Below are positions 22,107-31,345 of a DNA stretch of 64,000 nucleotides, piece after piece. Each line of letters begins with the position of its first letter. Within the stretch, counting starts at the first letter, position 1. The DNA is from Streptomyces sp. HmicA12 (GTDB lineage Bacteria > Actinomycetota > Actinomycetes > Streptomycetales > Streptomycetaceae): contig NZ_KB891797.1 of assembly GCF_000373565.1 (NCBI RefSeq), positions 344,487 through 408,486 of the forward strand, given 5' to 3'. The translations under genes were made by a program, and so were the position numbers. The notes beneath the pieces are model-generated. The model was given only the letters and a program-made list of their open reading frames with translations, ran no database searches and was not told the origin of the DNA.

Positions 22107-23417
22107 ATGGCCCCAGCGAAAACCGCGAAAACCCCGGCGCCGACGGGGGTGCCGCGCCGCGTCGCCGTCGTCGCGGGCAGCCGGATCCCGTTCGCGCGCT
22201 CCGACGGCCCGTACGCGACCGCGTCCAACCAGGAGATGCTGACGGCGGCACTGGACGGCCTCGTGGGCCGCTGCGCACTCCACGAGCCGGGCGCCGTGGG
22301 CGAGTTCGTGGCCGGTGCCGTCCTCAAGCACAGCCGCGACTTCAACCTGGCGCGCGAGACCGTGCTCGGCTCGGCACTGGACGCGCGCACGCCCGCGTAC
22401 GACATCCAGCAGGCGTGCGGCACCGGTCTGCAGGCCGTGATCGCCGCCGCCAACAAGATCGCCCTCGGGCAGACCGAGAGCGCGATCGCGGGCGGCTCCG
22501 ACACGGCGAGCGACGCCCCGCTCGGCGTCAACGACGACCTGCGCAAGATCCTGCTGGCCGCCCGGCGCGCGAAGTCGGCCGGTGCCCGCCTCAAGGCGCT
22601 CGCCCGGATCCGGCCCCAGCACCTCGTCCCCGACATCCCGCGCAACGCGGAGCCGCGCACCGGCCTGTCGATGGGCGAGCACGCCGCCGTCACCGCCCGC
22701 GAATGGGGCATCGCGCGCGAGGCGCAGGACGAGCTCGCCGCCACCAGCCACCAGCGGCTCGCGGCGGCGTACGACCGGGGCCTGCTCGACGAACTGGTCG
22801 TGCCCTACAAGGGACTTGAGCGGGACCAGAATCTCCGCCCGGGCTCGACCGTCGAGAAACTCGCCACCCTCAAAACGGTGTTCGGCACCAAGGACCCCCA
22901 CCCGACCATGACGGCGGGCAATTCGACGCCGCTGACGGACGGCGCGGCCGTGGTGCTGCTGGCGAGCGAGGAGTGGGCCCGGCAGCGTGGCCTCGAACCG
23001 CTGGCGTACCTGACGGCGTACGAGACGGCGGCCGTCGACTTCGTGGGCGGGGACGTGACCGGCGGGGGCGGCGACGGGCTGCTGATGGCGCCCGCGTACG
23101 CCGTGCCGCGCATGCTGGAGCGCGCCGGGCTCGGCATCGAGGACTTCGACCTGGTCGAGGTGCACGAGGCGTTCGCCTCGCAGGTCCTCGCGACCCTGGC
23201 GGCCTGGGAGAAGCAGGGGCTCGCGCCGGTCGACCGGGACCGGCTGAACGTGGCCGGTTCGTCGCTCGCGACCGGCCACCCGTTCGCGGCGACCGGTGCC
23301 CGGATCGTCGCGACGCTCGCCAAGTTGCTCGCGGAGAGGGGCGGTTCGGGCCGCGGCCTGATCTCGATCTGCGCCGCGGGCGGCCAGGGTGTGACGGCGA
23401 TCCTGGAACGGGCCTAG
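22107..23417 (+). CDS. Acetyl-CoA C-acyltransferase (thiolase), FadA2-like
   Basis: A 436-residue thiolase with the full active site: nucleophile Cys104 in QQACGTGLQA, His353 in EVHEAFASQ, His391 in LATGHPFAATGAR and acid/base Cys422 in CAAGGQG. The long form with SMGEHAAVTAREWGI and DDLRKILLAARR matches FadA/FadI-type 3-ketoacyl-CoA thiolases. It is divergent from the FabG4-like gene. Together with the MaoC hydratase it could elongate or degrade acyl chains; direction cannot be told from sequence. A short tandem repeat separates it from the convergent XRE regulator. Confidence 0.92.
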   Translation: MAPAKTAKTPAPTGVPRRVAVVAGSRIPFARSDGPYATASNQEMLTAALDGLVGRCALHEPGAVGEFVAGAVLKHSRDFNLARETVLGSALDARTPAYDIQQACGTGLQAVIAAANKIALGQTESAIAGGSDTASDAPLGVNDDLRKILLAARRAKSAGARLKALARIRPQHLVPDIPRNAEPRTGLSMGEHAAVTAREWGIAREAQDELAATSHQRLAAAYDRGLLDELVVPYKGLERDQNLRPGSTVEKLATLKTVFGTKDPHPTMTAGNSTPLTDGAAVVLLASEEWARQRGLEPLAYLTAYETAAVDFVGGDVTGGGGDGLLMAPAYAVPRMLERAGLGIEDFDLVEVHEAFASQVLATLAAWEKQGLAPVDRDRLNVAGSSLATGHPFAATGARIVATLAKLLAERGGSGRGLISICAAGGQGVTAILERA

Positions 23418-23420
23418 GCC

Positions 23421-23460
23421 CCGGTCCACCGGTCCACCGGTCCACCGGTCCACCGGTCTA
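23421..23460. repeat. Five tandem copies of an 8-bp unit
   Basis: CCGGTCCA is repeated four times from 23421, then once as CCGGTCTA, filling the gap after the thiolase stop. The last copy holds the stop codon of the convergent regulator, which shows that the array sets where that protein ends. Confidence 0.9.
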
Positions 23461-24297
23461 GTGGGCCTGCGGGTCCAGTTTCAGCATGGCCGCCTCGTCG
23501 GGGGAGCCGGTCGGCGCCTGGTAGGCCACCAGGCGCTGGCCGCCCGTGCGGGCCAGCTGCATGACCTCGTACGTGAGGGTCATCGCGCCCACCTTCGGGT
23601 GGTCGTACGTCTTGGTGCCGCCGCTGCGCTCGTACACGTCGTAGCGCTCCCAGATCCGCGCGAACTCCGGTGACTTGAGCAGCAGTTCACCGACCAGCGC
23701 GGCCATCTTCGGGTCGTCCGGGTCGGTGCCCGCCATCGCGCGCAGGTGCGCGACCGACTTGGTCACCGTCTCCTCCCACGGCACGTACAGCTCCCGGCCG
23801 ACCGGGTGCAGGAAGAGATAGCGGGTGATGCTGCGCTGCTCGGCCGGCCAGTCCCACAGGCCCGGCATCAGGCCCCGGCCGCCCGGGTTCGCGGCGAGCA
23901 CGTAGTTGTGACGGTTGACCACGTACGCGGGCATCGGCCGCAGCGCCTCCAGCATCTGCAGCACCGATGAGCGGACCGTGTCGTCACCGGTGGGATGCGG
24001 TTCGCTGAGCCGGCCCGAGGCCAGTTCGGCCAGGTCGTGGAGGCGCTCCAGCGGGTCGCCGCGCAGCATCAGGGCGCGGCCGATGGCGTCGATCACGGCG
24101 GTGGACGGGTTGGTCTCGCGGCCCCGCTCCAGGCGCGTGTAGTAGTCCACGCTGACGCCCGCGAGCGTCGCCAGCTCCTCGCGGCGCAGGCCAGGGGTGC
24201 GCCGCAGGCCCGTGCCCGCGGGCAGGCCCGCCTGCGCCGGGGTGACCTGGGCGCGGCGGGCGCGGAGGTACCTGCCCAATTCCGTTGTCTCGGCCAT
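23458..24297 (-). CDS. XRE family regulator with MmyB-like ligand domain
   Basis: A 279-residue regulator of a type very common in streptomycetes. The N-terminal helix-turn-helix is LGRYLRARRAQVTP...GLRRTPGLRREELATLAGVSVDYYTRLERGRETNPS. The C-terminal MmyB-like domain, a PAS-like ligand pocket, has AYVVNRHNYVLAANPGGRGLMPG and is thought to bind fatty-acid-type ligands. The ATG at 24297 is chosen because GGAG lies 9 nt before it; an in-frame ATG at 24312 is possible. It is divergent from the MFS exporter at 24540, the usual arrangement for a repressor of that transporter. Confidence 0.88.
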   Translation of the reverse strand: MAETTELGRYLRARRAQVTPAQAGLPAGTGLRRTPGLRREELATLAGVSVDYYTRLERGRETNPSTAVIDAIGRALMLRGDPLERLHDLAELASGRLSEPHPTGDDTVRSSVLQMLEALRPMPAYVVNRHNYVLAANPGGRGLMPGLWDWPAEQRSITRYLFLHPVGRELYVPWEETVTKSVAHLRAMAGTDPDDPKMAALVGELLLKSPEFARIWERYDVYERSGGTKTYDHPKVGAMTLTYEVMQLARTGGQRLVAYQAPTGSPDEAAMLKLDPQAH

Positions 24298-24539
24298 GCG
24301 TTCATTCTCCATGATCGCCGGGCGCGGTGGGGGGCCGTGTCAGGACCAGGAACGCGGCACCCCGGTGAGGCGCGGCCTGCCACCTTTCCGCCGCCGGTCC
24401 CAGAGTGGTCGTCGTAGCGAGTGGCCGGGGCCTCGGTCCCAGGGAGTGCACGTCACAGGTCCGCGGACCGTGGCCCCCGCCCACTCGCCCGTAGGAGTCC
24501 CGCCCGGGGCCCGTACGAGACCCGTACCTGGAGATTCGT

Positions 24540-25943
24540 GTGACTCTCGCCCCCACCGCCGTCCGGCCCGCCGCCGCCCGATCCGACGTGGCCCCCGAGC
24601 GCCGGCCGCCCGCCGCCGTCGCCCTCGTCGCCGCCCTGCTGGGCTTCACCGTCATCTCCATCGACGTCTCGGCGGTGAACATCGCGCTCCCCGCCATCGG
24701 CACGTCGCTGAGCGGCGGCATGACCGGCCTGCAGTGGGTGGTGGACGCCTACACGCTGCTGTTCGCGGGCCTGATGCTGTCGGCCGGCGCGCTCGCCGAC
24801 CGCGCCGGGGCCCGCCGCGCCTACGCCTACGGTGTCGCCCTGTTCACCCTCGCCTCACTGGCCTGCGGCCTCGCCCCCGGCATCGGCGCGCTCGTCGCGG
24901 CGCGGGTGGTGCAGGGCGCGGCGGCGGCCGTCGTGATGCCGGCCTCGCTGTCCCTGATCCGGCAGGCCTACGACGACGCGCGGCACCGCGGGCGGGCCAT
25001 CGCCCTGTGGGCGGTCGGCGGCTCGGTCGCGATGGCGGCGGGCCCGGTCCTCGGCGGCGCCCTCACCGAGACGGTCGGCTGGCGGGCCGTGTTCTTCCTC
25101 AACCTGCCGGTCGGCGCGGCGATCCTGGCGCTCCTCGCCAAGGTCGCGCCGTCGCCGCGCCGCCCTGCCCCGATCGACGTCCCCGGCCAGGTCACGGCCG
25201 TCCTCGCGCTGGCCGGGCTGACCTTCGCCGTGATCGAGGGCGGGCACGCGGGCTGGACCTCGGCGCCGGTCCTCGGCGCGCTGGCGGTCTCGGTGGCCGC
25301 CGCCCTCTCCTTCTACGCCGTCGAGAAGCGCCACCGCGCTCCGCTGGTCCCGCTGGCGATGCTGTGGCAGCGTGCGGTGGCCGTCTCCCTCGCCGTCGGC
25401 TTCGCCGTGAACCTGGCCTTCTACGGTCTGGTCTTCCTGCTCGGCCTGTACCTGCAGCAGGCGCGCGGGATGTCGGGTCTGGCCGCGGGCCTGGTCTTCG
25501 TCCCGGTCGCCACGCTCACCACCGTCTCGAACCTGATCTCCCCGCGCGTGGCCGAACGGTTCGGCCGCCGCTCCGTCATCGTCACCGGCCAACTCGTCCT
25601 GGCGCTCGCCATGTTCGTCCTGCTGCCGCTCACGTCCGGTACGCCGATGTGGCTGCTCCTGCTGCTGCTCGTACCGGCCGGAATCGGCGGGGCGTTCACG
25701 GTGCCCGCGCTGACCGCGATGCTGATGGACTCCGTCCCCGGACCGCGCGCCGGGATCGCCTCGGGGCTGCTCAACGCGCTGCGGCAGACCGGTGGCGCGC
25801 TGGCCGTGGCCCTGTTCGGAGCACTGGTCGCCGGCAGCGGGTTCTCCCTGCCGGGAATGCGGGTGAGCCTGGTGATCGCGGGGGGCGTGCTGTGCGCGAC
25901 CGCGGTGCTGGCGGGGGTGTTCCTGCCGCGGGAGGGGGAGTGA
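24540..25943 (+). CDS. MFS drug exporter, DHA2 (14-helix) family
   Basis: A 467-residue proton antiporter with about 14 membrane segments. Motif C-like and family-specific parts are visible: FTVISIDVSAVNIALPAIGTSL, TGLQWVVDAYTLLFAGLMLSAGALADRAGARRAY (motif A is GALADRAGARR) and AAAVVMPASLSLI. This is the EmrB/QacA branch. The GTG at 24540 has GGAG 8 nt upstream. It is divergent from the MmyB-like regulator and probably controlled by it. The substrate is unknown. Confidence 0.9.
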   Translation: MTLAPTAVRPAAARSDVAPERRPPAAVALVAALLGFTVISIDVSAVNIALPAIGTSLSGGMTGLQWVVDAYTLLFAGLMLSAGALADRAGARRAYAYGVALFTLASLACGLAPGIGALVAARVVQGAAAAVVMPASLSLIRQAYDDARHRGRAIALWAVGGSVAMAAGPVLGGALTETVGWRAVFFLNLPVGAAILALLAKVAPSPRRPAPIDVPGQVTAVLALAGLTFAVIEGGHAGWTSAPVLGALAVSVAAALSFYAVEKRHRAPLVPLAMLWQRAVAVSLAVGFAVNLAFYGLVFLLGLYLQQARGMSGLAAGLVFVPVATLTTVSNLISPRVAERFGRRSVIVTGQLVLALAMFVLLPLTSGTPMWLLLLLLVPAGIGGAFTVPALTAMLMDSVPGPRAGIASGLLNALRQTGGALAVALFGALVAGSGFSLPGMRVSLVIAGGVLCATAVLAGVFLPREGE

Positions 25944-25983
25944 CGGGGGTCTCGTCGGCGGGTGCGGGTCCGTGGGGGGCTTC

Positions 25984-26122
25984 TCGCGCAGCTCCCCGCG
26001 CCCCTGGAAGCGAGCTCCGCTCGCCCAGGGGAGGCTGCGCGGAGCGCATGCCTCAGGGGCGCGGGGAACTGCGCGACCAGCCCCCCACCACCCGGCCCCC
26101 ACCACCCGGCCCCCACCACCCG
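25984..26122. repeat. Dispersed long inverted repeat, copy 2, with adjoining 14-bp tandem repeats
   Basis: Arms at 25984-26006 and 26054-26076 match copy 1 with one substitution in the left arm. The 47-bp centre differs from copy 1 at only one or two positions. It sits between the convergent MFS and AraC genes. From 26082 a 14-bp unit, CCCCCACCACCCGG, occurs nearly three times in tandem. Confidence 0.85.
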
Positions 26123-26136
26123 CACCCGGCAACGCA

Positions 26137-26979
26137 TCAGTGCCCCGGCGACACGGACCGTCCCGCCGCCCGCGCATAGCGTCCCGGCGGTGCCCCCACC
26201 ACCCGCTTGAAGTGCCGGGTCAGATGTGACTGGTCGTAGAAGCCGACGTCCGTCGCCACGTCACCGACCGCCCGCCCGGCGAGCAGCAGCCGCCGCGCCC
26301 GGTCCACGCGCCGCGACATCAGGTACTGGTGCGGCGCGATCCCGTACGCCGCGCTGAACGACCGCACGAGATGCGCCGGATGCGCGTGCACCAGCGCCGC
26401 GGCCTCCTCCAGGTCGATGCCGTCCACGACCCGCGCGTCGAGCAGCTGCCGCAGCCGGTCGGCCACCCGGCGGTCCGGCGCGGGCGGACGCGGGCCGGCC
26501 CCCTGGGCCCGCAGCCGCTCCCGCAGCCGTTCGCCCACGAGCGCCAGCCGCGCCGCCGCCTCGAACTCGTCGCCGGGCCGGCCCAGCACGGTGTGCAGCT
26601 GCCCGATCCGGTGCCGCAGCAGCGGATCCACCAGGTCGGGACTGTCGGCCGCGGCCCCGATGAACGAGGTGTCGAGGGGGCCGTCGTCCGACGCCTCCAG
26701 GTACAGGACGCGTTTGCGGAAGCCGTGCGGCGTCGCGGCCGAGCCGTTGTGCGGGACCTGCGGCGGCAGCAGCGAGACGGTGCCGAGCGGGGTGCCGTGC
26801 TCGTGGCGCTCCAGGTCGTAGCGGACCGCGCCCTCGTCGACGATCAGCAGCGTCCACGTGTCGTGCACGTGCATCGGGTACGCGTGGTGCGTGAAGTGGG
26901 CGTGGAAGACCTCCGTGACGCCCTTCACCTCGGGGCGCCACGCGGTGATCCGCTCCAGATCGTTTCCGCGTCCCGCCAT
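26137..26979 (-). CDS. AraC family regulator (AraC-ligand and helix-turn-helix domains)
   Basis: A 280-residue regulator. The N-terminal cupin-like ligand domain has FHAHFTHHAYPMHVHDTWTLLIVDEG and GTVSLLPPQVPHNG. The C-terminal double helix-turn-helix has IDLEEAAALVHAHPAHLVRSFSAAYGIAPHQYLMSRRVDRARRLLL, then VATDVGFYDQSHLTRHFKRVVGAPPGRYARA, the AraC signature. It is divergent, with a 49-bp gap, from the DUF2000 gene, which it probably controls. The open frame upstream of the ATG at 26979 is a shadow of that gene. Confidence 0.9.
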   Translation of the reverse strand: MAGRGNDLERITAWRPEVKGVTEVFHAHFTHHAYPMHVHDTWTLLIVDEGAVRYDLERHEHGTPLGTVSLLPPQVPHNGSAATPHGFRKRVLYLEASDDGPLDTSFIGAAADSPDLVDPLLRHRIGQLHTVLGRPGDEFEAAARLALVGERLRERLRAQGAGPRPPAPDRRVADRLRQLLDARVVDGIDLEEAAALVHAHPAHLVRSFSAAYGIAPHQYLMSRRVDRARRLLLAGRAVGDVATDVGFYDQSHLTRHFKRVVGAPPGRYARAAGRSVSPGH

Positions 26980-27028
26980 GCAAAGAACGTACAAGACGAG
27001 GCGGCGCCCCGGGCGGCAGTCTCGACCC

Positions 27029-27484
27029 ATGAGCACAGACACCGCCGCCACCACCGCCGTCGACCAGGCCCCCGTCCGCTTCGACACCAAGATCGCCGTA
27101 CTGCTCCGGGACGACCTGGAGACCTGGCAGCGGCTGAACGTGACCGCGTTCCTGGTGAGCGGCCTCGGCACCCAGGTCCCCGAGGTGATCGGGGAGCCGT
27201 ACGAGGACGCCGACGGCACCCCGTACCAGCCGATGTTCCGCCAGCCGGTGCTGGTCTTCGAGGGCGGCAAGGAGACGCTGACCGCCGCCCACGGCAAGGC
27301 ACTGCAGCGGGCCCTGCCCCGAGCCGTGTTCACCGCGGACCTGTTCGGCACCGGCAACGACCGTGACAACCGCGCGGCGGTACGGGCCGTCGGCGCGGCC
27401 GACCTCGACCTGGTGGGCATCGCCGTGTACGGGCCGAAGAACGCGGTCGACAAGGTTCTCAAGGGCGCCCGCATGCACCCCTGA
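27029..27484 (+). CDS. DUF2000 domain protein
   Basis: A 151-residue cytosolic protein. Family features are the start KIAVLLRDDLETWQRLNVTAFLVSGLG, then YQPMFRQPVLVFEGGKETL, and near the end DLVGIAVYGPKNAVDKVLKG. DUF2000 proteins have a peptidyl-tRNA-hydrolase-like fold but no proven role. It is divergent from an AraC regulator, a common pairing for this family. The ATG at 27029 is the family start. Its stop is 1 bp from the stop of the convergent azlD gene. Confidence 0.85.
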   Translation: MSTDTAATTAVDQAPVRFDTKIAVLLRDDLETWQRLNVTAFLVSGLGTQVPEVIGEPYEDADGTPYQPMFRQPVLVFEGGKETLTAAHGKALQRALPRAVFTADLFGTGNDRDNRAAVRAVGAADLDLVGIAVYGPKNAVDKVLKGARMHP

Positions 27485-27485
27485 G

Positions 27486-27800
27486 CTACGGCAGGCCGGC
27501 CAGCCGCAGCAGCGCGGTGACACCGGCCGCTGCCACGACCACCACGGCGAACGGCGCCCGCCGCCACGCGAGCACCCCGCCCGCGAGCACCCCGGCGGGC
27601 CGCGCCCATCCGGCGAACCCGTGCCCCGCCATCAGCGCCCCGGTGGCGAGCAGCGCGACGAGCAGCACGGTGGCGCCGGTGGTCAGCAACTCCTGTACGC
27701 GCGGGGGGAGTTCGACCCGCCCGTGCAGCAGGGGCCCGGCGAGCCGGAAGGCGTACGTCCCGGCGGCCAGCACCAGGACGGCGACGAGCTGAGCACTCAC
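27486..27800 (-). CDS. AzlD family branched-chain amino acid exporter subunit
   Basis: A 104-residue protein with four predicted membrane segments (LVAVLVLAAGTYAFRLAGPLL, LLTTGATVLLVALLATGAL and two more). The motif TYAFRLAGPLL is typical of AzlD. It forms a two-subunit exporter with AzlC, whose gene it overlaps by 4 bp (GTGA). The exported solute is a neutral or branched-chain amino acid in characterised members. Confidence 0.85.
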   Translation of the reverse strand: MSAQLVAVLVLAAGTYAFRLAGPLLHGRVELPPRVQELLTTGATVLLVALLATGALMAGHGFAGWARPAGVLAGGVLAWRRAPFAVVVVAAAGVTALLRLAGLP

Positions 27801-28498
27801 ACCGGCCTCCGTACGCTGATCAGCCCCGCGAGCGCGAGCAGCACCGGCACCCCGGTCGGCAGGAACGGTGTGGCGGCGACGGCGAGCACGGCCCCGGCCG
27901 CGGCGGCCCGCCGTACCGCCCCGCTCTCCCGCAGCGCGGGCAGCACCAGGGCGAGCAGCATCGCGGGGAACGCGGCGTCGAGCCCGAACCGGTCGGTGTC
28001 CCCGAGCGCGCCCCCGGCGGCGGCGCCCGCCGCCACGCTCAGGTTCCAGGCGGCGAACAGCCCGATCCCCGACACCCAGAAGGCCGTGCGCCGCTTGGCC
28101 GGATCGCTCTGCGCGAGCGCGAACGCGGCGGTCTCGTCGGTGACCAGATGCGCGCCCACGAGCCGCGCGGGCCAGGACCGGCCCAGCGCGTCCGCGACGG
28201 CCAGGCTGAAGGCCGCGGTCCGGGTGTTGAGCAGCAGCCCGGTCGTGGCCGCGGCGACGGGCCCGCCCCCCGCGGCCAGTGCCGCGGCCGTACTGAACTG
28301 GGCCGATCCCGCGAACACGACCAGCGACATGACCACCGGCAGCCAGCCGGGCAGTCCGCTCCCGACGGCGACGGCCCCGAAGGACAGGCCGACGACGCCG
28401 TCGGCGAGGCAGACGAGCGCGACATCACGGACCAGTTGTCGATCCAGCACCCACAGTGTTCGCTCTGTCGGGCTGATCGTTCGGTAGGGCGAACGCAT
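27797..28498 (-). CDS. AzlC family amino acid exporter permease
   Basis: A 233-residue permease with about seven helices. Family marks are GLSFGAVAVGSGLPGWLPVVMSLVVFAGSAQFSTAAALAAGG and LVTDETAAFALAQ (the TDE motif). It pairs with the overlapping AzlD subunit to export amino acids. The start is taken at the ATG at 28498; another in-frame ATG lies at 28510. It is divergent from an XRE-cupin regulator, and an operator-like palindrome (28479-28494) lies just inside its first codons. Confidence 0.87.
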   Translation of the reverse strand: MRSPYRTISPTERTLWVLDRQLVRDVALVCLADGVVGLSFGAVAVGSGLPGWLPVVMSLVVFAGSAQFSTAAALAAGGGPVAAATTGLLLNTRTAAFSLAVADALGRSWPARLVGAHLVTDETAAFALAQSDPAKRRTAFWVSGIGLFAAWNLSVAAGAAAGGALGDTDRFGLDAAFPAMLLALVLPALRESGAVRRAAAAGAVLAVAATPFLPTGVPVLLALAGLISVRRPV

Positions 28499-28542
28499 AT
28501 CGGTGAGCATGCGCGGCCGCCGGTGCGTTCGTCAAGCCGAAC
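28458..28542. promoter_or_regulatory. Repeated GTTCG-N6-CGAAC operators in divergent promoter
   Basis: Two perfect sites of the form GTTCG, 6 nt, CGAAC occur at 28479-28494 and 28527-28542. A third, degenerate one (GTTCG, 6 nt, CGGGC) begins at 28458. Centre spacing of the perfect pair is 48 bp. They cover the gap between azlC and the XRE-cupin gene, whose product is the likely ligand. Confidence 0.6.
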
Positions 28543-28585
28543 GATAGGATCGACGCAGCGAACGACGTCGTACGGGAGCCTCGCC

Positions 28586-29161
28586 ATGAACCAGCCGGAC
28601 ACCCCGCGCAGCAACGGTCTGCCCCTCGACCGCATCGCCGCCGCCCTGCGCCGCGAACGCACCCGCGCCGGACTCTCCCTGTCCGAGCTGGCCAAGCGCG
28701 CGGGCATCGCGAAGTCCACGCTCTCCCAGCTGGAGGCGGCGAACGGCAAGCCGGGCCTGGAGACCATGTGGGCGCTGAGCGTCGCCCTCGACGTACCGCC
28801 GAGCACCCTCCTCGACCCGCCGCGCCCCACGGTCCAGGTCGTCCGCGCGGGCCAGGGCCCCGCGGTCCCCTCCGAACTGGCCGACTACAGCGCCACGTTG
28901 CTGTCCACCAGCCCGCCCGGCGCCCGCCGCGACCTCTACTTCCTCCAGGTCGAACCGGGCAGCTCCCGCGACTCCGAGCCGCACATGTCCGGCACCACGG
29001 AACACCTCGTGGTCGGCACGGGCCGGATCCTCGCGGGCCCCCAGGACGACCCCGTCGAACTCGGCCCCGGCGACTACCTCTCGTACCCCGGCGACATCCC
29101 GCACACCTGCCGCGCCCTGGAGCCGGGCTCCACCTGCGTCCTGGTCATGCAGCACACGTAG
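28586..29161 (+). CDS. XRE family regulator with C-terminal cupin
   Basis: A 191-residue regulator. The helix-turn-helix spans about 14-70 (IAAALRRERTRAGLSLSELAKRAGIAKSTLSQLEAANGKPGLETMWALSVALDVP). The cupin follows (FLQVEPGSSRDSEPHMSGTTEHLVVGTGR, then GPGDYLSYPGDIPHTCRAL) and retains His/Glu residues of a metal-binding barrel. Proteins of this layout often regulate amino acid transport or catabolism. It is divergent from azlCD and is followed after 9 nt by the racemase gene, which suggests one regulon for amino acid export and racemisation. Confidence 0.9.
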   Translation: MNQPDTPRSNGLPLDRIAAALRRERTRAGLSLSELAKRAGIAKSTLSQLEAANGKPGLETMWALSVALDVPPSTLLDPPRPTVQVVRAGQGPAVPSELADYSATLLSTSPPGARRDLYFLQVEPGSSRDSEPHMSGTTEHLVVGTGRILAGPQDDPVELGPGDYLSYPGDIPHTCRALEPGSTCVLVMQHT

Positions 29162-29170
29162 CATCCCGGC

Positions 29171-29860
29171 ATGCGCACCATCGGCCTGCTCGGCGGCATG
29201 AGCTGGGAGTCCTCCGCCGAGTACTACCGACTCCTCAACGAACGCACCCGCGAACGCCTCGGCGGGCTGCACTCGGCCCGCTGCGTCCTGTACTCGGTCG
29301 ACTTCGCGGAGATCGAGGAGCTCCAGGTCGCCGGCCGCTGGGCGGAGGCCGGCGAGATCCTGGCCGGCGCGGCCCGCTCCCTGGAGGCCGCGGGCGCGGA
29401 TCTCGTCCTGATCTGTACGAACACCATGCACAAGGTCGCCGACCAGGTGTCCGCGGCGATCTCCGTACCGCTGCTGCACCTCGCCGACACCACGGCCGAC
29501 GCGGTGCGCTCCGCGGGGCTGACCCGGGTCGGGCTGCTCGGCACCGCCTTCACCATGGAACAGGCCTTCTACCGCGACCGCCTGGCCTCCCACGACCTGG
29601 AGGTGCTGACCCCGGACGCGGACTCCCGGGCCCTGGTCCACCGGGTCATCTACGAGGAACTCTGCCTCGGAGTCGTACGGGAGGACTCCCGCGAGGCCTA
29701 CCGGAAGGTCATCGCCGAACTGGTCGCGGCGGGCGCCCAGGGCATCGTCCTCGGCTGCACGGAGATCGAGCTCCTGGTGACGGAGTCGGACAGCCCGGTA
29801 CCCCTGTTCCCCACGGCCCGCCTGCACGCCGAGGCCGCGGTGTCGCTGGCGCTGGCCTAG
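29171..29860 (+). CDS. Aspartate/glutamate racemase family protein
   Basis: A 229-residue PLP-independent racemase of the YgeA/aspartate-racemase branch. It begins MRTIGLLGGMSWESSAEYY. Both catalytic cysteines are present, in LICTNTMHK and in VLGCTEIELL. It would interconvert L- and D-Asp, D-Glu or a broader set of amino acids. It lies 9 nt after the XRE-cupin regulator and is presumably co-transcribed. A terminator at 29883-29916 separates it from the convergent cold-shock gene. Confidence 0.88.
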   Translation: MRTIGLLGGMSWESSAEYYRLLNERTRERLGGLHSARCVLYSVDFAEIEELQVAGRWAEAGEILAGAARSLEAAGADLVLICTNTMHKVADQVSAAISVPLLHLADTTADAVRSAGLTRVGLLGTAFTMEQAFYRDRLASHDLEVLTPDADSRALVHRVIYEELCLGVVREDSREAYRKVIAELVAAGAQGIVLGCTEIELLVTESDSPVPLFPTARLHAEAAVSLALA

Positions 29861-29882
29861 CGGGGCGAGCCGGGAAAAAGGC

Positions 29883-29916
29883 AGGAGCCCCGCTCGCCTT
29901 ACGGCGCGGGGCTCCT
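29883..29916. terminator. Bidirectional terminator, racemase/cold-shock gene
   Basis: AGGAGCCCCGC (29883-29893) and GCGGGGCTCCT (29906-29916) form a perfect 11-bp stem with flanking A-run (GGGAAAAAGGC) and T residues, fitting termination from both sides. Confidence 0.8.
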
Positions 29917-29953
29917 TGGGTACTGCTATAGGTTCCGGATCAAGCCACCACTA

Positions 29954-30157
29954 CTACTGAGGGGTGACGTTCTCCGCCTGCGGACCCTTCGGGCCCTGCG
30001 TGACGTCGAAGCTGACGGCCTGGTTCTCCTCGAGGGAGCGGAAGCCGTTCGCGTTGATCGCCGAGTAGTGGACGAAGACGTCCGGGCCGCCGCCCTCCTG
30101 GGCGATGAAGCCGAAGCCCTTTTCAGCGTTGAACCACTTCACGGTTCCGGTAGCCAT
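29954..30157 (-). CDS. Cold shock protein, CspA family
   Basis: A 67-residue OB-fold RNA/DNA-binding protein with RNP1 KGFGFI (13-18) and RNP2 DVFVHY (26-31). The sequence [18 protein letters not shown] is typical of streptomycete major Csps. A GGAGGG ribosome site precedes the ATG. The open frame upstream is untranslated leader. The 5' side is long and less GC-rich, with an imperfect stem at 30239-30267 that could be part of a temperature- or structure-sensitive leader. It is divergent from mqnA. Confidence 0.95.
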   Translation of the reverse strand: MATGTVKWFNAEKGFGFIAQEGGGPDVFVHYSAINANGFRSLEENQAVSFDVTQGPKGPQAENVTPQ

Positions 30158-30159
30158 AA

Positions 30160-31317
<1,158 letters not shown>

Positions 31318-31345
31318 ACCCGCGACCGATCCCGAGGCCCGTCCG

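Noticed and set aside
26082..26122. The 14-bp CCCCCACCACCCGG tandem units as a regulatory array
   Set aside because: They lie between convergent genes next to the dispersed palindrome and look like slippage products; no promoter is expected there.
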